NCBI RefSeq assembly: GCF_014203235.1
Contig: NZ_JACHIN010000013.1
Coordinates: 62,001-126,000, forward strand
DNA from: Nonomuraea endophytica
GTDB lineage: Bacteria > Actinomycetota > Actinomycetes > Streptosporangiales > Streptosporangiaceae
Reading direction: 5' to 3'
DNA: 64,000 nucleotides
The first letter of the stretch is position 1. Every line of letters begins with the position of its first letter. The notes below the pieces were generated by a model. That model did not search any database. It was not told the origin of the DNA and saw only the letters and a program-made list of their open reading frames with translations. Made by a program: the position numbers and the translations under genes. Shown here one piece after another: positions 61,854-64,000 of this stretch.

Positions 61854-62729
61854 ATGACGGACCCGTACCTCTTCAACGGTCGCAGTCCCGACGAGCACGT
61901 GGCCGAGTGCCCCGAGTGCACGGCGGCGATCGCGCTCGTGGAGCGGCCCGGCCACGCGCAGGCGCCGCCTGCCATGTTGCGCGAGCGCGTGCTGTCCAGG
62001 GCGCGCGGGCGCAGGCAGCCGGCGACGGCGGAGGTGGCGGCGGTAGCCGTACCGTATGCGACGCAGGTGGCGCTCATGGACGAGCTGCTCGCCGAGCTGA
62101 GCGTGCCCCAGTGGGACGCGCCGGTGGTCAAGCACGGCACCGTGCGCGCGATGGTCGAGCATCTGGCCGCCAACGACGCGCGGGTGGCGCAGTTCATGGG
62201 CGTGCGGGCGCGGGAGGCGCCGGTGCACCGGCGCTGGCGCGAGCAGGCGGGCGCGCTGCTCGAACGGGTCGCCGGGGGCGCGCACGCGCTGCTCGGCGTC
62301 GAGGTCGCGCTGGCCGGGACGCGTCCGGCGCGCGGGTCGCTGCGGCAGGCGATGGTGCAGCGGGCGTTCGAGACCTGGACGCACGCCGAGGACATCAGGG
62401 CCGCCGTCGGCCGCCCCCGCGGCGCGCCGCCCGCCGATGATCACCTGCGGCAGATCGTGGAGTTCGGGCTGGGCATGCTGCCGAAAGCGCTGAAGGGGCC
62501 GCGCCGGCACGTCTCGGCCACGTTCGTGCTGACCGGTCCCGGCGGCGGCACCTGGACGGTGCCGCTGGCCGAGCCGTCCGAGCGGGTCGCGGTCCTGCTG
62601 TCGGCCGAGGCCGAAGGGTTCTGCACGCTGCTGGCGGGGCGGGCGCGCGAGTTCCCCTACGCCGCCGAGGGCGACCCCGGGCTCGCCCGCGACCTCGTCG
62701 CCGCCGCGGCCACGCTGGGCTGCGACTGA
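61854..62729 (+). CDS. ZAS-MDMPI protein: anti-sigma-like zinc motif fused to mycothiol-dependent isomerase-type domain
   Basis: A 291-residue protein from the ATG at 61854 (GGAGG 8 bases upstream; a GTG three codons earlier is less likely). Near the N-terminus, DEHVAECPECTAAI has the H-x3-C-x2-C pattern of zinc anti-sigma domains. From residue about 60 the sequence is DinB/MDMPI-like: VALMDELLAELSVPQWDAPV, GTVRAMVEHLAANDARVAQF, RAFETWTHAEDIRAAVGRP and a C-terminal FVLTGPGGGTWTVPLAEPSE domain. MDMPI proteins use mycothiol, so a redox-sensing role is possible. The next gene, a sigma-like protein, overlaps its stop by one base, which supports an anti-sigma function. Confidence 0.78.
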   Translation: MTDPYLFNGRSPDEHVAECPECTAAIALVERPGHAQAPPAMLRERVLSRARGRRQPATAEVAAVAVPYATQVALMDELLAELSVPQWDAPVVKHGTVRAMVEHLAANDARVAQFMGVRAREAPVHRRWREQAGALLERVAGGAHALLGVEVALAGTRPARGSLRQAMVQRAFETWTHAEDIRAAVGRPRGAPPADDHLRQIVEFGLGMLPKALKGPRRHVSATFVLTGPGGGTWTVPLAEPSERVAVLLSAEAEGFCTLLAGRAREFPYAAEGDPGLARDLVAAAATLGCD

Positions 62730-62995
62730 TGGCCGAGGACGAGGATCTGCGCGCGCGGCTCCTGTGCGGGGACCTGCGCGCGCTGGAGGCCGCCTACGAC
62801 CTGCACGCCCCTTCCGTGTACGGCGTGGCCGTCAGGGTCACCGGCAGCGCGGCCACCGCCGAGGCGATCACCGAGGAGGTCTTCGCCGCCCTGTGGGAGC
62901 GGCCGGGCTCCTACGACCCCCGGCACGGCACCCTGCGGGCCTGGCTGGTCACCAGGAGCCTGCACGAGTCGGCCCTGCGCAGCGCGGTCAGCTGA
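62729..62995 (+). CDS. ECF-like sigma factor with region 2 only
   Basis: An 88-residue protein; its ATG overlaps the upstream TGA by one base. It reads as a sigma-70 region 2: LEAAYDLHAPSVYGVAVRVT, GSAATAEAITEEVFAALWER, PGSYDPRHGTLRAWLVTRS. It stops where the region 2-4 linker would begin. There is no region 4 downstream; instead, an 18-bp tandem duplication copied from the end of the neighbouring phosphatase gene provides the stop. So the gene may have been truncated, or the short form may itself act with the ZAS-MDMPI partner. Confidence 0.72.
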   Translation: MAEDEDLRARLLCGDLRALEAAYDLHAPSVYGVAVRVTGSAATAEAITEEVFAALWERPGSYDPRHGTLRAWLVTRSLHESALRSAVS

Positions 62996-63021
62996 GCACC
63001 GGGGGTCAGCTGAGCACCGGG
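62986..63021. repeat. 18-bp tandem duplication at the sigma gene end
   Basis: GGTCAGCTGAGCACCGGG occurs at 62986-63003 and again at 63004-63021. The second copy is the antisense of the phosphatase C-terminus and stop; the first supplies the TGA that ends the sigma-like gene. Confidence 0.85.
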
Positions 63022-63593
63022 GCGTTCCAGTTGAGCACCACCGGCTCGGCGTGCTCGAAGCCGAGCTTGGAGTAGGTGCCGGTGTCGAGGCGGAACAGGC
63101 GCCCGTCCTCGGGCGGGAGCCCGAGCCAGCGCGCGGCCAGCACGCGCAGGAAGTGGCCGTGCGCCACCAGCGCGACCTCGCCGTCGGCGGCCTTGGCGCG
63201 GGCGATCACCCGGTCGGCGCGGGCGCCCACCTGGGCGGCGCTCTCGCCGGGATGCTCGGCGTCGCCGGGGATCACGCCGTCACGCCACAGGTACCAGCCG
63301 GGCCGGGTCTCGCGGATCGTGGCCGTGGTGATGCCCTCGTAGCCGCCGTAGTCCCACTCCCACAGATCGGGATCCACCTCGTAGTCGGTCAGACCGGCCA
63401 GCTCGGCGGTGCGCCTGGCCCGTTGCGCCGGGCTCACCAGCACCAGGTCGAAACCGTTGCCCTTGACCAGCGGCGCCAGGGCCGCTGCCTGGCCCTCTCC
63501 GTGCGTGGTCAGCGGCAGGTCGGTGCGGCCGGTGTGCCTGCCGTTCTTGCTCCACTCGGTCTCGCCGTGCCTGAGCAGCAGTAGTTCCCTCAT
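63006..63593 (-). CDS. histidine phosphatase (phosphoglycerate-mutase-like)
   Basis: A 195-residue protein from the ATG at 63593. It has the catalytic motif LLLLRHGETEWSKNGRHTGR, SPAQRARRTAELAG (second Arg), DLWEWDYGGYEGITT and VALVAHGHFLRVLAARWLGL (second His). The WEWDYGGYEG stretch is typical of the acid-phosphatase group of actinomycetes. All catalytic residues are in place, unlike the ETH variant at 27.6 kb. Its last codons face the tandem duplication next to the sigma-like gene, with which it is convergent. Confidence 0.92.
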   Translation of the reverse strand: MRELLLLRHGETEWSKNGRHTGRTDLPLTTHGEGQAAALAPLVKGNGFDLVLVSPAQRARRTAELAGLTDYEVDPDLWEWDYGGYEGITTATIRETRPGWYLWRDGVIPGDAEHPGESAAQVGARADRVIARAKAADGEVALVAHGHFLRVLAARWLGLPPEDGRLFRLDTGTYSKLGFEHAEPVVLNWNAPVLS

Positions 63594-63636
63594 GCACCCA
63601 TCAAACCAGGACGCCATCGGCTGACTTCCCGCCAGG

Positions 63637-64000
63637 TCAGGCCAGGTCTTCCACCACGGGGGCGAACGCGTCGAGGTCCCGCTCGTGGTGGAGGACGAAG
63701 TAGGTGAGGCCGTGCTCGTCGCGCCAGTGGCGCAGTTTGTCGCGGATGTCGTGCCGGGTCCCGCGCAGCACCTGCGGGGTCTCGGCCATGGCCGAGGTGT
63801 CGGCGTGGCTCCACGCCTCCGCCCCGCCCTCGCCGAGCTCCAGGATGCTGGTGCCCAGCTCGACCGGGCGTGACTCGGCGGCCTGCCGGACGATGGCGAT
63901 CTTGGCCAGGAAGGCGTCCAGGCCGCCGTCGGCGGGGTCGGGCCCCGAGCCGTCGGCGCGCACGCGGGTCGCCAGGTTGACCGAGCCGGCCTCGCGCGCG
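63637..64000 (-). CDS. luciferase-like monooxygenase (LLM class), C-terminal part
   Basis: The frame runs off the right edge of the window, so only the last about 120 residues are visible. AREAGSVNLATRVRADG, LGTSILELGEGGAEAWSHAD, MAETPQVLRGTRHDIRDKLR and LTYFVLHHERDLDAFAPVVE match the C-terminus of F420-dependent LLM oxidoreductases. The flavin/F420-binding N-terminus lies outside. An internal Met at 63963 is not the start. Confidence 0.82.
   Translation of the reverse strand, partial: AREAGSVNLATRVRADGSGPDPADGGLDAFLAKIAIVRQAAESRPVELGTSILELGEGGAEAWSHADTSAMAETPQVLRGTRHDIRDKLRHWRDEHGLTYFVLHHERDLDAFAPVVEDLA

Overview
This is high-G+C actinomycete chromosome. The genus is inference: the gene repertoire (SARP regulator, XRE-DUF5753/DUF397 pair with an ATP-binding partner, mycothiol-type MDMPI domain, luciferase-like monooxygenase, streptogrisin-type protease) fits Streptosporangiales such as Nonomuraea. 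Both window edges lie in or next to genes: a SARP regulator ends at base 23, and a luciferase-like oxidoreductase runs off the right edge.

Left part (1-11.9 kb): a 1007-residue SARP/NB-ARC/TPR regulator, a DHA2-type MFS exporter, a cytochrome P450 relic and a helix-turn-helix relic. Next come an XRE regulator divergent from a carboxymuconolactone-decarboxylase-like gene, a broken secreted lectin-like propeller gene ending at a strong hairpin, and a frameshifted TIR-like/STAND/TPR/HTH gene overlapping a small gene that carries the same type of HTH.

Accessory region (about 11.9-27.4 kb): this runs up to the 3' end of a tRNA-CAU gene and looks like the decayed remains of one or more integrative elements. 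It holds a frameshifted tyrosine recombinase, several IS relics, NB-ARC and TPR fragments, and one IS with recognisable terminal repeats that truncates an HTH gene. Four intact cargo genes remain: a cysteine-rich small secreted protein, another small secreted protein, a vanadium haloperoxidase and a 1399-residue heparinase II/III-family protein. The last is much lower in G+C than everything around it and is probably recently acquired.

Right part (27.4-64 kb): mostly ordinary, well-kept chromosome. It has a secreted serine protease, a LysR regulator with a tiny divergent ORF, and a three-gene overlapping operon (MoxR ATPase, VWA/DUF2201 protein, and a protein built of about 13-residue W-x3-G repeats) behind a twin palindrome. 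Further on are quinone reductase/HxlR, a xylose/ribose-type ABC importer, a UvrA-like resistance ATPase with a TetR gene, a SecY paralogue away from ribosomal genes, a two-component pair, and a phosphotriesterase homologue lacking metal ligands. Then come GroES, an epimerase/spherulin-4/DUF1349 cluster, M20 peptidase, rhodanese/TetR, a helicase-C-like protein and the HATPase/XRE/DUF397 set. Last are a ZAS-MDMPI anti-sigma-like protein overlapping a region-2-only sigma factor, and a phosphoglycerate-mutase-like phosphatase.

The most promising candidates for something undescribed are the MoxR/VWA/W-repeat operon, the ZAS-MDMPI/region-2-only sigma pair, the TIR-like STAND regulator with its overlapping HTH partner, and the small cysteine-rich secreted protein. 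Family assignments come from reading the translations by eye; no database search was run.
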